Source: JANXVV01 sp038230975 (lineage in GTDB: Bacteria; Planctomycetota; Phycisphaerae; Tepidisphaerales; Tepidisphaeraceae). From it: a stretch of DNA of 34,859 nt. Each line of letters begins with the position of its first letter. The stretch's first letter is position 1. Shown here in pieces: positions 16,782-24,048 of this stretch. Under the pieces are notes generated by a model. It saw nothing but the letters and a program-made list of their open reading frames with translations. It did not search any database and was not told where the DNA came from. Position numbers and translations under genes: made by a program. Where the stretch lies: contig JBBRMF010000020.1 in the NCBI GenBank assembly GCA_038230975.1, forward strand, positions 1 through 34,859. Reading direction: 5' to 3'.

Positions 16782-17271
16782 GTGATCGAACGCATTCGCG
16801 GCGAGCTCACGCAGGAACTGGGCCGCGTGCCCACGCCGAAGGAAATGACGGCGAACCTTTCAACCCTCATCACCAACCCCGACATTCGCATCGGTGGATA
16901 CCAGACCATTCAGTCCGCCACGCAATCAAAAGAAAACGCCAGGTGTGTTCGGAACCACGTCGACCCCCACGAGCTCAAACCTGAGCGGCGGGCAATGGAA
17001 CGCGAAGTGATGCAGTTGGCGGCCTGCAAACTCTGCGCAGAAGACCGAACGATGTTGAAGTGGATCTTACGCGGCAAATCCAGCGCGCAGATTGCCCGAG
17101 ACCTCAAAATGTCCAACGCCGGAGCGGATCAACGGCTTACTCTGGACTTTGCGTTGCCGTGCGGATCTGGCGGCGTATCTCGAGGTGGTTCCGGCGGACA
17201 TTATTCCACGCAACGCAAGTAGTCACCCTTTGACGATCACAAAATTCCCTCCGGCCAAGCTGGCGATGTAA
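16782..17271 (+). pseudogene. Sigma-factor-like helix-turn-helix gene, frameshifted near its end
   Basis: From a GTG at 16782 the frame reads 'IERIRGELTQELGRVPTPKE', which resembles sigma-70 region 3 ('R..L..ELGR.PT..E'). Later comes 'CAEDRTMLKWILRGKSSAQI' followed by 'ARDLKMSNAGADQR', a region-4-like helix-turn-helix. After about 17140 this frame gives a Gly/Ser-rich tail, whereas the +1 frame gives 'CRADLAAYLEVVPADIIPRN' and stops at 17271, three bases before the next start. That tail looks like the original C-terminus, so a single-base change near 17140-17150 is inferred. The frame is also open upstream, so the true start may lie earlier. It could be a regulator of the rightward module. 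Confidence 0.5.
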
Positions 17272-17273
17272 TC

Positions 17274-17492
17274 ATGCGACACCGCAACGCCACATATTCG
17301 AAGCGACGACAGGCCGAGCTTGATCAGCGCCTCGCCGATGCGATCAACGCCAGCCATGCGAAGCGCACGCAGCAAACCGCCGGTGAAAAAACGACAGATC
17401 AAAGCGGAATCGAACCCGCATTTAGTCCCCTTCAAACAGCCGGTAAAACCGGCGGAAAGCACTCCAATGGAAAGCACGCTGGAAACCAATAG
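17274..17492 (+). CDS. Small basic protein of the transposon module, unknown
   Basis: A 72-residue, Lys/Arg/Gln-rich hydrophilic protein ('SKRRQAELDQRLADAINASH'). Its ATG at 17274 lies three bases after the restored stop of the sigma-like gene, which suggests coupled translation. Its 3' end overlaps the next gene by 26 bases in another frame. No motif is recognised, and such low-complexity basic composition means the frame may be fortuitous. Confidence 0.4.
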   Translation: MRHRNATYSKRRQAELDQRLADAINASHAKRTQQTAGEKTTDQSGIEPAFSPLQTAGKTGGKHSNGKHAGNQ

Positions 17493-18111
17493 TCGAACGT
17501 TGCCGGTCAGCGGAAACGCTCTGGCGAGCGCAATGACCACGTCGATCGAAAACACCCGACAGAAGAAACTGGATCGATACGTTTTCTTCGTCAACAACAC
17601 CTCGGCGGCAATGGTCAACCTGGAAGAATTCCGGGATCTGGCCAACGAGTTTGGCAAGTCCTCAGAAGAAGTCGCCAGGGAAGTCACGACCATTGAGGAG
17701 TTTAAAAAACTCGATGAACTCAATCATCAAGCTGATGCTCTGGCGCGTGTGGCGGATGAGGCTTTCACTGCCTGTAAGACGGCGGAGGCGGAATTAAATC
17801 GTGTGATCGCCGAGGCGTACGTCAAGTTCAACGCGGCGGTGACTGACCCGACGACGACGGATGTGCTGATCTGCAATCTGGCCGAGGATAAGAACGTGGC
17901 GCACGCGGGTGGGCCGGATCATGTTCTGCCTGCCGGTTATTACCTGGGCAAAGTGGTGGGTGGTGGGACCAACGGCACGACCGTGGAGATTGATTCGGAT
18001 CGATGCGGGGCGACGGTCACGGTCAACCTATTGCCATCGGTGATTATCGGTTCAACCGACACCGATGAATCGGCCACCACCGACAGCGAAGAACATGCCG
18101 AGCGGAAGTAA
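17467..18111 (+). CDS. Unknown protein with coiled-coil and beta-rich halves
   Basis: This 214-residue protein starts at the ATG 'MESTLETNSRTLPVSGN'; the frame is open further upstream but overlaps the previous gene. Residues about 50-120 form long helices likely to coil ('EFRDLANEFGKSSEEVAREV', 'ELNHQADALARVADEAF'), then a beta-rich Gly segment ('GPDHVLPAGYYLGKVVGGGT') and an acidic tail ('STDTDESATTDSEEHAERK'). The codon pattern looks genuinely coding. It resembles a structural or scaffold-type protein more than an enzyme, but I can name no family. It is part of the rightward module between the sigma-like gene and the right end. Confidence 0.55.
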   Translation: MESTLETNSRTLPVSGNALASAMTTSIENTRQKKLDRYVFFVNNTSAAMVNLEEFRDLANEFGKSSEEVAREVTTIEEFKKLDELNHQADALARVADEAFTACKTAEAELNRVIAEAYVKFNAAVTDPTTTDVLICNLAEDKNVAHAGGPDHVLPAGYYLGKVVGGGTNGTTVEIDSDRCGATVTVNLLPSVIIGSTDTDESATTDSEEHAERK

Positions 18112-18264
18112 GTTCAATTCAGCGTCGTCACCCGCATCGATTACAACGCGAGCGGTGACAAAGCGCTTTACGAGTTCCGCCGCAAGTTGACGTTCGAGTG
18201 CGGGAAGCACACCAACGTCGGATCCGAAATTCGTCCCACGGTCTTCACCACGGGGCCGTGCTGA
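18095..18264 (+). pseudogene. Short frame-disrupted gene of the transposon module
   Basis: Bases 18118-18264 encode 'FSVVTRIDYNASGDKALYEF' and then 'RRKLTFECGKHTNVGSEIRP' in a clean frame that ends at a TGA (18262-18264), but no start codon opens it. Read in the same frame it follows the stop of the previous gene (TAA at 18109). An ATG at 18095 in a different frame gives 'MPSGSKF', which would join it after a one-base shift near 18116-18122. So either a frameshifted 56-residue gene or a nonsense-split extension of the previous one. Its end overlaps the start of the next gene (TGATG). Confidence 0.45.
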
Positions 18265-18437
18265 TGGATGAAAAAATCATTGAACTTTTGAAGGAAGTTG
18301 CATTTATCATGCCGTTGGAAAAATCGCAGATGGTCACGTTGACCGTGACGTTTGCCGATGGCTCGCCCGATATTGTGGTCAACCAGTTCATCCAGCAGGG
18401 CCAGACAGTGGTTTTAGCGACGGGGAGGTTTCAGTGA
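18264..18437 (+). CDS. 57-residue unknown protein
   Basis: A small protein, 'MDEKIIELLKEVAFIMPLEK' followed by 'VTLTVTFADGSPDIVVNQFI', a helix then a beta hairpin. Its start overlaps the preceding stop (TGATG) and its own stop overlaps the next start (GTGA at 18434-18437), so the three are translated as a coupled chain. No family is recognised. The tight packing supports a real gene. Confidence 0.55.
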   Translation: MDEKIIELLKEVAFIMPLEKSQMVTLTVTFADGSPDIVVNQFIQQGQTVVLATGRFQ

Positions 18438-18685
18438 ACGTTGCGGCCCAAAGTCATTCCTTAATTTGTGTTTACTGCAAAACGATGCGAAGTTATGTTG
18501 TTTCCGATCGATCCATGTTTGGGCGGGCATTGAAGTCGATTCGATCGGGCTTTGAAGATCGCTCAAATTGTGGCAAACGGTCGATTTTCCCTTCCGATGG
18601 TGTTCCGAATTCCGATGCTCAAAACGGGTTTTCGATAGCGCCAGCCGGGTTCGCCAGTGTCATGTACAACGGGAACCCCCCCTAA
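18434..18685 (+). CDS. 83-residue unknown protein next to the right transposon end
   Basis: It starts at a GTG overlapping the preceding stop, with GGGAGG (18423-18428) at ideal Shine-Dalgarno spacing, which supports this unusual start. The N-terminus has a cysteine pair ('SLICVYCKTMRSYVV') that could bind a metal; the remainder is polar and Ser-rich with one more cysteine. It ends 10 bases before the right-end inverted repeat at 18696. Function unknown; the last part may be degenerate. Confidence 0.45.
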   Translation: MNVAAQSHSLICVYCKTMRSYVVSDRSMFGRALKSIRSGFEDRSNCGKRSIFPSDGVPNSDAQNGFSIAPAGFASVMYNGNPP

Positions 18686-18695
18686 ATCGATGTTT

Positions 18696-18715
18696 TGTGC
18701 CAAGTACGCTTTGCA
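18696..18715 (-). repeat. Right transposon end: single transposase-site repeat
   Basis: TGTGCCAAGTACG (18696-18708) is the exact reverse complement of the left-end 13-mer at 11523-11535. With the following CTTTGCA it has the same TG-7-TACTTGGCA layout as the outer left site. Only one site is visible here, compared with two on the left. Confidence 0.65.
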
Positions 18716-18962
18716 CCCCGCCGCCGCTCGTAAGTCATTACTCAATCTGGGCTTGCTCATCCGCCTATAGCTTAGAGTATCTGGGCATGTCCGATGTCCA
18801 ATCACAACTGCAAAGTAATTGGGTCGACCTTAGAGATTGGGTGCCACCGCGCTCTGGATTGGAACAGACCTTTCGGCTGAAGACGGGTCTAGTTGTTGAA
18901 TCGCCGCTTTGTGAACCGTCCATCCGACAGCGCGTATGATTGAACAAGCGAGGATTATCAGT

Positions 18963-20282
18963 ATGAGTCATCACCAACATGTGAAATATTTACTAATCGG
19001 TGGCGGTCTAGCGAGCAGTTCAGCTGCAAAAGCGATCCGCACACACGATCACGAAGGTTCAATTCAACTGATCGGGCAAGAACCTACGCGCCCTTATCAC
19101 CGCCAGCCCTTGAGCAAGGATTTTCTGTGCGGAATCGTGTCCCGGAAAGCGCTCTTTACGGATTATGTGGGGTGGTTTCGCGAGAATCACATTGACCTGC
19201 ACACCGGGTTGCGGGCCGTGCAGCTTGATGCGCGACGCCGATGCGTGTCGCTGGATAACGGCGATGAAATCTCGTTCGAGAAACTTCTGATCGCCACCGG
19301 TGGCACGCCAAAACATCTGGCAGTTCCGGGCTCTGCATTGGCAAACGTCCATTATCTGCGCAACCTGGCCGATGCGGATCGTCTTCATAATGCAATCGAA
19401 AAAGCGAAAAATGAAGGTCGGCCGTTTACTGACGACGATCGGGGTACACGGGGTCGTGGTGCGGTGACGGTGATCGGTGGTGGATTGCTCGGAATTGAAC
19501 TGGCTGCAACATTTTCACGACTCGGGTTGAGGGTGAACCTTGTAGTGACTGCTGAGCACCCCTGGAAAAAATTCGCCGGTGAATCGATCGGGAAATATTT
19601 AGTACGGTACCTGGAGAAGAACCAGATCACAGTGAATTTGAATGCTGAAGCCAAGACTCTCGAAGGCGACGGTCGAGTGCAACGCGTGGTGCTGACCGAC
19701 GGCCAAATCATCCCTTGTGATTTCGTCGTTGCCGCAATCGGGATGCTGCCGAACAAGGATCTCTTGCGAGGCACGCCCATCGCCGGGGAACGTTCGATTC
19801 TGGTGGACGATCATTGCCGTACGAGCATTCCGGATATTTATGCGGCCGGTGATTGCGCTGCATTGTTCGATCCACTTTTTGGCAAGCACCGCCAGTTGGA
19901 TCATTGGCATTCAGCCATCGCCACCGGCACACTCGCAGGGAACAATATGGCAGGGGCTGATTTTAGCTACGATGGAGTCAGCCATTTCACCAGCAATGTG
20001 TTTAGTTTAGAGCTCAGCGTATGGGGTGACGCCAAGTGCGTTGACCGCCGTATTCTCCGGGGGGTGACTGCCAGCGAAACGCCAGACCTTATCGAAATCG
20101 GGGTTGCAGCGGACGGACGCATCGCCCAAATATTGACCCTCAATCACCCCACTGAAGATGCGACGATTCGTGAGTTGGTCCGAACTCGCTTCAACGTGCT
20201 CGGCAAAGAAGATCAACTGCGTGATCCGCAGCGTCAGCTTTCCGACTTTTTCGGACGCTCCGCGACTGACGGAAATTCGTAA
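18963..20282 (+). CDS. FAD/NAD(P)-dependent ferredoxin-reductase-like oxidoreductase
   Basis: This 439-residue flavoprotein belongs to the pyridine nucleotide-disulfide reductase class I group without the redox-active cysteine pair. It has an FAD-binding 'YLLIGGGLASSSAAKAIR' (residues 9-26), an NAD(P)-binding 'VTVIGGGLLGIELAATFSRL' near 170, and the second FAD motif 'IPDIYAAGDCAAL' near 285. The C-terminal 'NVFSLELSVWGDA' fits the ferredoxin/rubredoxin reductase subgroup (rhodocoxin- and putidaredoxin-reductase-like, AIF-like). It is expected to pass electrons from NAD(P)H to a small iron-sulfur protein. The start at 18963 is preceded by GAGGA; nine upstream codons are also open. It lies outside the transposon, 247 bases from its right end. 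Confidence 0.85.
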   Translation: MSHHQHVKYLLIGGGLASSSAAKAIRTHDHEGSIQLIGQEPTRPYHRQPLSKDFLCGIVSRKALFTDYVGWFRENHIDLHTGLRAVQLDARRRCVSLDNGDEISFEKLLIATGGTPKHLAVPGSALANVHYLRNLADADRLHNAIEKAKNEGRPFTDDDRGTRGRGAVTVIGGGLLGIELAATFSRLGLRVNLVVTAEHPWKKFAGESIGKYLVRYLEKNQITVNLNAEAKTLEGDGRVQRVVLTDGQIIPCDFVVAAIGMLPNKDLLRGTPIAGERSILVDDHCRTSIPDIYAAGDCAALFDPLFGKHRQLDHWHSAIATGTLAGNNMAGADFSYDGVSHFTSNVFSLELSVWGDAKCVDRRILRGVTASETPDLIEIGVAADGRIAQILTLNHPTEDATIRELVRTRFNVLGKEDQLRDPQRQLSDFFGRSATDGNS

Positions 20283-20378
20283 GCTTTAAGATATGAAGAA
20301 ATCACACGCACTTTTGTTCGAACGCGAGCGCACCCTGTCCACCCCGGAAAATCCGATGATCGCTCGGCACTACTAAAC

Positions 20379-20407
20379 TGGCAAAACGTTCAATGCTCCT
20401 CTACAAT
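20379..20407 (+). promoter_or_regulatory. Possible nuoD promoter
   Basis: TGGCAA (20379-20384) and TACAAT (20402-20407) are separated by 17 bases, 41 bases upstream of the nuoD ATG. The -10 is good; the -35 is weak. AAGGAA at 20435-20440 provides the ribosome-binding site. Confidence 0.35.
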
Positions 20408-20447
20408 TGCACACGCTCTAGGAGCTTAAAGAATAAGGAAAACCGAG

Positions 20448-21647
20448 ATGTCGATTGCCACACCGCCGCTCTCTGGCCCGAATATCAAGACTGTCTCTTA
20501 TGGACTGGCCCCGGGCAGCGTCAATGAAGATATCGACGTGCAATCCGAAGAGATGCTCGTCAACATGGGACCGCAGCACCCTTCCACGCACGGCGTGCTC
20601 CGAATCGTGCTTCGCACGGACGGTGAAATGGTTCTGGAAGCCATCCCCCACCTGGGATATCTGCACCGCTGCAAAGAAAAAATCGCCGAGAATCTCGCCT
20701 ACTACCAATACATTGGTTATACCGACCGTCTCGACTATCTAGCGGCGATGAACAACAACCATGCCTGGGCGATGGCGGTTGAAAAGCTGGCGGATATCGA
20801 AGTGCCGCAACGAGCGGAGTGGATTCGCGTGCTGTCGGTCGAGCTCAACCGAATCGCTTCGCATCTGGTCAGCTTCGGGGCTTATGGGCTGGACTTGGGT
20901 GCGTTTACGCCATTCCTTTATGCGTTCCGCGAGCGTGAATATATTCTGGATTTGTTCGAGCAGCTGTGCGGGGCTCGGCTGACACTAAGCTACATTAATA
21001 TCGGTGGGGTCACTTGGGATCTGCCGCCGCTGTTTCTCGAGAAACTGACCGAATTTCTCGACTATTTTGATCCGAAGATCGACGAGTACAACGATCTGCT
21101 CAGCTTCAATCACATCTTTATCAAGCGAACCGGCAACATCGGTGTCATTCCCAAGGACATGGCCATCGACTACGCCCTTTCCGGCCCGACGATTCGTGGC
21201 AGTGGCATCCCGCTAGATCTACGTCGCGATCGACCTTATTCGATTTACGAAAAGCTTGAATTCGATGTCTGCGTCGGTGACGGCTCACGCGGCACGCTCG
21301 GCGATTGCTGGGACCGTTACTGGGTGAAGATGGCTGAACTCAAGCAATCGGTGCGAATTCTGCGTCAATGTATCAAGCAGATGCCCGAAGGTGCATTCCG
21401 CGCCAAACTTCCCCGCGCGATGAAAGTCCCCGCCGGTGAAGTGTACGCGGAATATGAAAACCCGCGCGGGCATCTTGGGTTCTACATCGAGAGCCAGGGC
21501 GGTGTGATCCCGTACCGCGTGAAGATTCGCGGTCCATCATTTATCAATCTCGCCGTCACCGGCGCGTTGTGCCGCAACGTGCTGTTGGCCGATGTCCCGG
21601 CGATTATCGGGTCGATCGATATCGTGATGGGCGAAGTGGATAGGTGA
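20448..21647 (+). CDS. nuoD: NADH-quinone oxidoreductase subunit D (49 kDa)
   Basis: This 399-residue subunit of the complex I hydrophilic arm helps form the quinone-binding pocket near the N2 cluster. Family motifs include 'MLVNMGPQHPSTHGVLRIVL', 'EAIPHLGYLHRCKEKIAENL', 'YTDRLDYLAAMNNNHAW', 'VELNRIASHLVSFGAYGLDL' and the terminal 'DIVMGEVDR'. Length matches NuoD and there is no fusion to NuoC. No other nuo gene is present in the 14 kb downstream, so the subunits are scattered or this is a second, isolated copy. A 116-bp inverted repeat follows the stop codon. Confidence 0.97.
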   Translation: MSIATPPLSGPNIKTVSYGLAPGSVNEDIDVQSEEMLVNMGPQHPSTHGVLRIVLRTDGEMVLEAIPHLGYLHRCKEKIAENLAYYQYIGYTDRLDYLAAMNNNHAWAMAVEKLADIEVPQRAEWIRVLSVELNRIASHLVSFGAYGLDLGAFTPFLYAFREREYILDLFEQLCGARLTLSYINIGGVTWDLPPLFLEKLTEFLDYFDPKIDEYNDLLSFNHIFIKRTGNIGVIPKDMAIDYALSGPTIRGSGIPLDLRRDRPYSIYEKLEFDVCVGDGSRGTLGDCWDRYWVKMAELKQSVRILRQCIKQMPEGAFRAKLPRAMKVPAGEVYAEYENPRGHLGFYIESQGGVIPYRVKIRGPSFINLAVTGALCRNVLLADVPAIIGSIDIVMGEVDR

Positions 21648-21653
21648 TTGCGA

Positions 21654-21769
21654 AATGACGAATTACCGAATGACGAATCAATGACGAAATCCGAATGACG
21701 AAAATTTCTGCTTTCGTCATTGGTTCATTCGTCATTGTTTCGTCATTCGGATTTCGTCATTCGTCATTT
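21654..21769. repeat. ATGACGAA word-repeat palindrome
   Basis: The left half (21654-21703) holds four copies of AATGACGAA with short linkers and the right half (21713-21769) five copies of TTCGTCATT, the reverse complement. Together they form a long interrupted hairpin between nuoD and the TrkA-N gene. It looks like a dispersed REP/MITE-style repeat; it could also end the nuoD transcript. Confidence 0.8.
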
Positions 21770-21788
21770 ACCAGGCGTATAATATCAC

Positions 21789-22256
21789 ATGTCCGAAAAC
21801 CACTGCCCATCTCCCGACACTCTCACCGGCCATGTCATCATCGCTGGCTATGGGATCGTCGGTCGGTGCGTTGCGGAAAATCTGGCGGCTCGCAAAATCC
21901 CATTCTGCATTGTCGAGTTAAATCCCGCCACGGTCACGCGCCTTGAACATGGAATGGTGCCAATCATCAAAGGGGATATTCGCGATAAAGAAGTGCTCCA
22001 GCAAGCTGGATTTGAACGGGCTTCTGCCTTGGCGTTGGCGATGCCGGATGAAACGCACACGCTGCATGCGCTGAAAGTTGCGCGCGAATTGCGACCTGAT
22101 ATTACGATCGTCGTCCGCTGCACCTTTTCATCCGCTGGCATGCAGGCTGCCCAATTGGGGGCTGCGGTGGTGGTCGCCGAGCAGGTGGTAGCCCGTGAAT
22201 TCGCGAAGTCGTTGGAGAAAATGACCCAGCGAATTGACGTCACCCGCCCTACATAG
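21789..22256 (+). CDS. Stand-alone TrkA-N (RCK) nucleotide-binding protein
   Basis: This 155-residue protein is a single Rossmann domain: 'HVIIAGYGIVGRCVAENLAA' (GxGxxG near residues 17-22), an acidic residue ending the second strand ('FCIVELNP'), 'IIKGDIRDKEVLQQAGFERA' and 'ITIVVRCTFSSAGMQAAQLG'. These match the TrkA-N domain of potassium uptake regulators and of KefB/KefC antiporters. No membrane part and no RCK-C domain is attached and no K+ channel gene adjoins, so its partner is elsewhere. Its stop lies inside a 38-bp palindrome shared with the convergent fabF end. Confidence 0.85.
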   Translation: MSENHCPSPDTLTGHVIIAGYGIVGRCVAENLAARKIPFCIVELNPATVTRLEHGMVPIIKGDIRDKEVLQQAGFERASALALAMPDETHTLHALKVARELRPDITIVVRCTFSSAGMQAAQLGAAVVVAEQVVAREFAKSLEKMTQRIDVTRPT

Positions 22257-22284
22257 CCCCCGGCATGCCGGGCGCTATATAGGG
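22247..22284. repeat. 38-bp palindrome between convergent genes
   Basis: Arms of 19 bp (22247-22265 and 22266-22284) with two mismatches, centred on the perfect palindrome CCCGGCATGCCGGG (22259-22272). It overlaps the TrkA-N stop codon and ends 20 bases before the fabF stop. It could stop transcription from both sides but has no T run, so a REP-like element is equally likely. Confidence 0.65.
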
Positions 22285-22303
22285 TGAAATATAGACTCGA
22301 TCT

Positions 22304-23545
22304 TCAAGGCTTCTTGAATAACAGGCTGGCATTGTGCCCGCCGAAACCGAAGCTGTTGCTCATCGCATACACAACCTTCTTCTCACGCGCCTTGTGTGGC
22401 GTGTAATCAAGGTCGCATTCCGGATCCGGATTATCGAGATTAATCGTCGGCGGAATAAGGTTGTGCTGCACCACTTTGCAAGTGATGATCGCCTCAACAC
22501 CACCGCTTGCACCAAGAAGATGACCCAACTGGCTCTTGGTGGAGCTGATCGTCACTTTCTTCGCCTGCTCGCCGAAGCTGGCTTTGATCGCTTTGGTTTC
22601 CGCCAGATCACCGAGCGGCGTACTGGTGCCGTGGGCGTTGATGTAGTCAACCGCTTCTGGAGAAATCTGCGCTTCTTTAAGCGCATACTTCATTGCCATC
22701 GATGCACCCTTGCCATTTTCCTCTGGCGCGGTGATGTGATGTGCGTCGCCGCTCATCCCATAACCAATCAATTCAGCATAAATGCGTGCGCCTCGCGCCT
22801 TGGCATGTTCGTATTCTTCAAGAACGACCACGCCAGCACCTTCACCCATGACAAAACCGTCGCGATCGCGATCCCAGGGACGGCTGGCGCGCTGGGGTTC
22901 ATCATTTCGCGTGGACAACGCCCGAGCGGCGCAGAAGCTGGCCATCCCCATCGAGCAGAGTGCGGCTTCTGAACCACCGGCGATCATGACATCCGCCTGA
23001 TCGTGTTCAATATAGCGGGCGGCATCACCAATCGCGTTTGCGCCCGTGGCACAGGCGGTGGCGACGGCCGTGTTGGGTCCGTGAATACCGAAGCGAATTG
23101 AAACGTTTCCGCTGGCGGCATTGACCATCAGGCGGGGAACCGTAAACGGACTCACACGGCTCATGCCCCGCGTGAGCATCACGCCGTTTTCTTCTTCGAG
23201 TGTTTCCAGACCCCCGATACCGCTGCCAATAACCACCCCGCAGCGATACGAATCTTCCTTCGTAAAATCAATGCCGGAATCCTGCACTGCATTGACCGCC
23301 GCTGCCAATCCAAATTGCCCGAAGCGATCGAGACGTTTGGCTTCACGACGGTCCAGACCATAGCGGGCAACGTCAAAGCTCGTGCATTCACCCCCGAAAC
23401 GGGCGGGAAAAGCACTCGCATCCCATCGAGAAATCATCTTGATGCCGCTCTTGCCCATCAAAAGCGCGTCCCACATTTCGTCGACGGTTTCGCCGAGCGA
23501 TGTAATGACACCAAGACCAGTTACTACAATACGGCGTTTACTCAT
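22304..23545 (-). CDS. fabF: Beta-ketoacyl-ACP synthase II
   Basis: This 413-residue condensing enzyme elongates acyl-ACP with malonyl-ACP. The catalytic cysteine lies in 'TAVATACATGANAIGDAA', with histidines in 'YINAHGTSTPLGD' and 'KSQLGHLLGASGG' and the terminal 'NSFGFGGHNASLLF'. The frame is open to 23623, but the fold begins at 'MSKRRIVVTGLGVITSLGE', so 23545 is used; the extra codons lie in a palindromic repeat. It is the last gene of the leftward rpmF-plsX-fabH-fabD-fabG-acpP-fabF cluster. Confidence 0.97.
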   Translation of the reverse strand: MSKRRIVVTGLGVITSLGETVDEMWDALLMGKSGIKMISRWDASAFPARFGGECTSFDVARYGLDRREAKRLDRFGQFGLAAAVNAVQDSGIDFTKEDSYRCGVVIGSGIGGLETLEEENGVMLTRGMSRVSPFTVPRLMVNAASGNVSIRFGIHGPNTAVATACATGANAIGDAARYIEHDQADVMIAGGSEAALCSMGMASFCAARALSTRNDEPQRASRPWDRDRDGFVMGEGAGVVVLEEYEHAKARGARIYAELIGYGMSGDAHHITAPEENGKGASMAMKYALKEAQISPEAVDYINAHGTSTPLGDLAETKAIKASFGEQAKKVTISSTKSQLGHLLGASGGVEAIITCKVVQHNLIPPTINLDNPDPECDLDYTPHKAREKKVVYAMSNSFGFGGHNASLLFKKP

Positions 23546-23574
23546 AGAAAGATGCCTGTTGTCAGTCGTCAGGC

Positions 23575-23614
23575 GTCCGTGGTCCGTTGTTAAAGTCAAC
23601 AACAGACCACGGAC
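23575..23614. repeat. GTCCGTGGTC palindrome between acpP and fabF
   Basis: GTCCGTGGTC (23575-23584) pairs with GACCACGGAC (23605-23614), and inside it GTTGTT (23586-23591) with AACAAC (23598-23603), around AAAGTC. Flanking copies of GTCAGT and GGACCACTGAC extend the unit from about 23556 to 23635. The same words recur at 23978-24046, so this is a repeat family. Confidence 0.75.
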
Positions 23615-23635
23615 CACTGACAACGGACCACTGAC

Positions 23636-23875
23636 TTACTTGGTCGAATGCTGCTTGATGTAATCGATCGCCTGTCCGACGGTCTGAATTTTTTCAGCCT
23701 CTTCGTCAGGAATCGATAGCTCGAATTCGTCTTCAAACTCCATCACTAACTCTACGGTGTCGAGGGAGTCCGCGTTCAGATCGTTGATGAAGTGGGTTTC
23801 GCGAGTGATCTCGCTTTTATCCACGCCCATCTGTTCGCTGACGATTTCGATGACCTTCTGCTCGGTGTCTTCCAT
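23636..23875 (-). CDS. acpP: Acyl carrier protein
   Basis: This 79-residue, very acidic protein carries growing acyl chains on a 4'-phosphopantetheine arm. The modified serine is in 'INDLNADSLDTVELVMEFED' (DSL, residue 37), and the four-helix bundle ends with 'AEKIQTVGQAIDYIKQHSTK'. Length and charge match bacterial AcpP. It lies between fabG and fabF as in most bacteria, separated from each by a copy of the same palindromic repeat family. Confidence 0.97.
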   Translation of the reverse strand: MEDTEQKVIEIVSEQMGVDKSEITRETHFINDLNADSLDTVELVMEFEDEFELSIPDEEAEKIQTVGQAIDYIKQHSTK

Positions 23876-23977
23876 GGCTGAAATCCTACCTACCCATTGT
23901 TATTTGCCCCGCAGAACCACAACGGCTCGGCGGATCGGAAACTATAGCGGTGACTGAATCAATTGCAAACATCCCTC

Positions 23978-24046
23978 GTTTGTCCGTTGTCAGAAATCCG
24001 TTGTCAGGGGTTGGAATTCACACCGGACCACGGACCACTGACAAAC
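23978..24046. repeat. Second GTCCGTTGTCAG-type palindrome between fabG and acpP
   Basis: GTTTGTC (23978-23984) pairs with GACAAAC (24040-24046); inside are GTCCGTTGTCAG-like words and GGACCACGGACCACTGAC, the words seen at 23575-23635. The two copies flank acpP, so acpP is bracketed by one repeat family. Confidence 0.65.
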
Positions 24047-24048
24047 AT

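Larger units (their letters stand above)
11495..18715. mobile_element. Mu/Tn7-like transposon, decayed
   Basis: The ends share TG-7-TACTTGGCA in inverted orientation: 11495-11512 on the left and 18698-18715 (as its reverse complement) on the right. The 13-mer CGTACTTGGCACA at 11523-11535 is matched exactly in inverted orientation at 18696-18708. The left end has two copies of TGGTCA..TACTTGGCA 22 bases apart, like the multiple transposase sites of Mu and Tn7 ends. Inside are a MuA-like transposase, a MuB-like ATPase and partners on the minus strand, and a divergent module of small genes. No target-site duplication is seen (GTAGT before the left TG, CCCCG after the right CA), and the transposase is broken, so the element is probably immobile. 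Confidence 0.7.

Noticed and set aside
11490..18720. Target-site duplication flanking the transposon
   Set aside because: The five bases outside the left TG (GTAGT) and the right CA (CCCCG) differ, so either an end has been altered or the ends are misplaced by a few bases.
21654..21769. CRISPR array
   Set aside because: The repeated words are 9 bases long, inverted about a centre, without uniform spacers; no cas gene is near.
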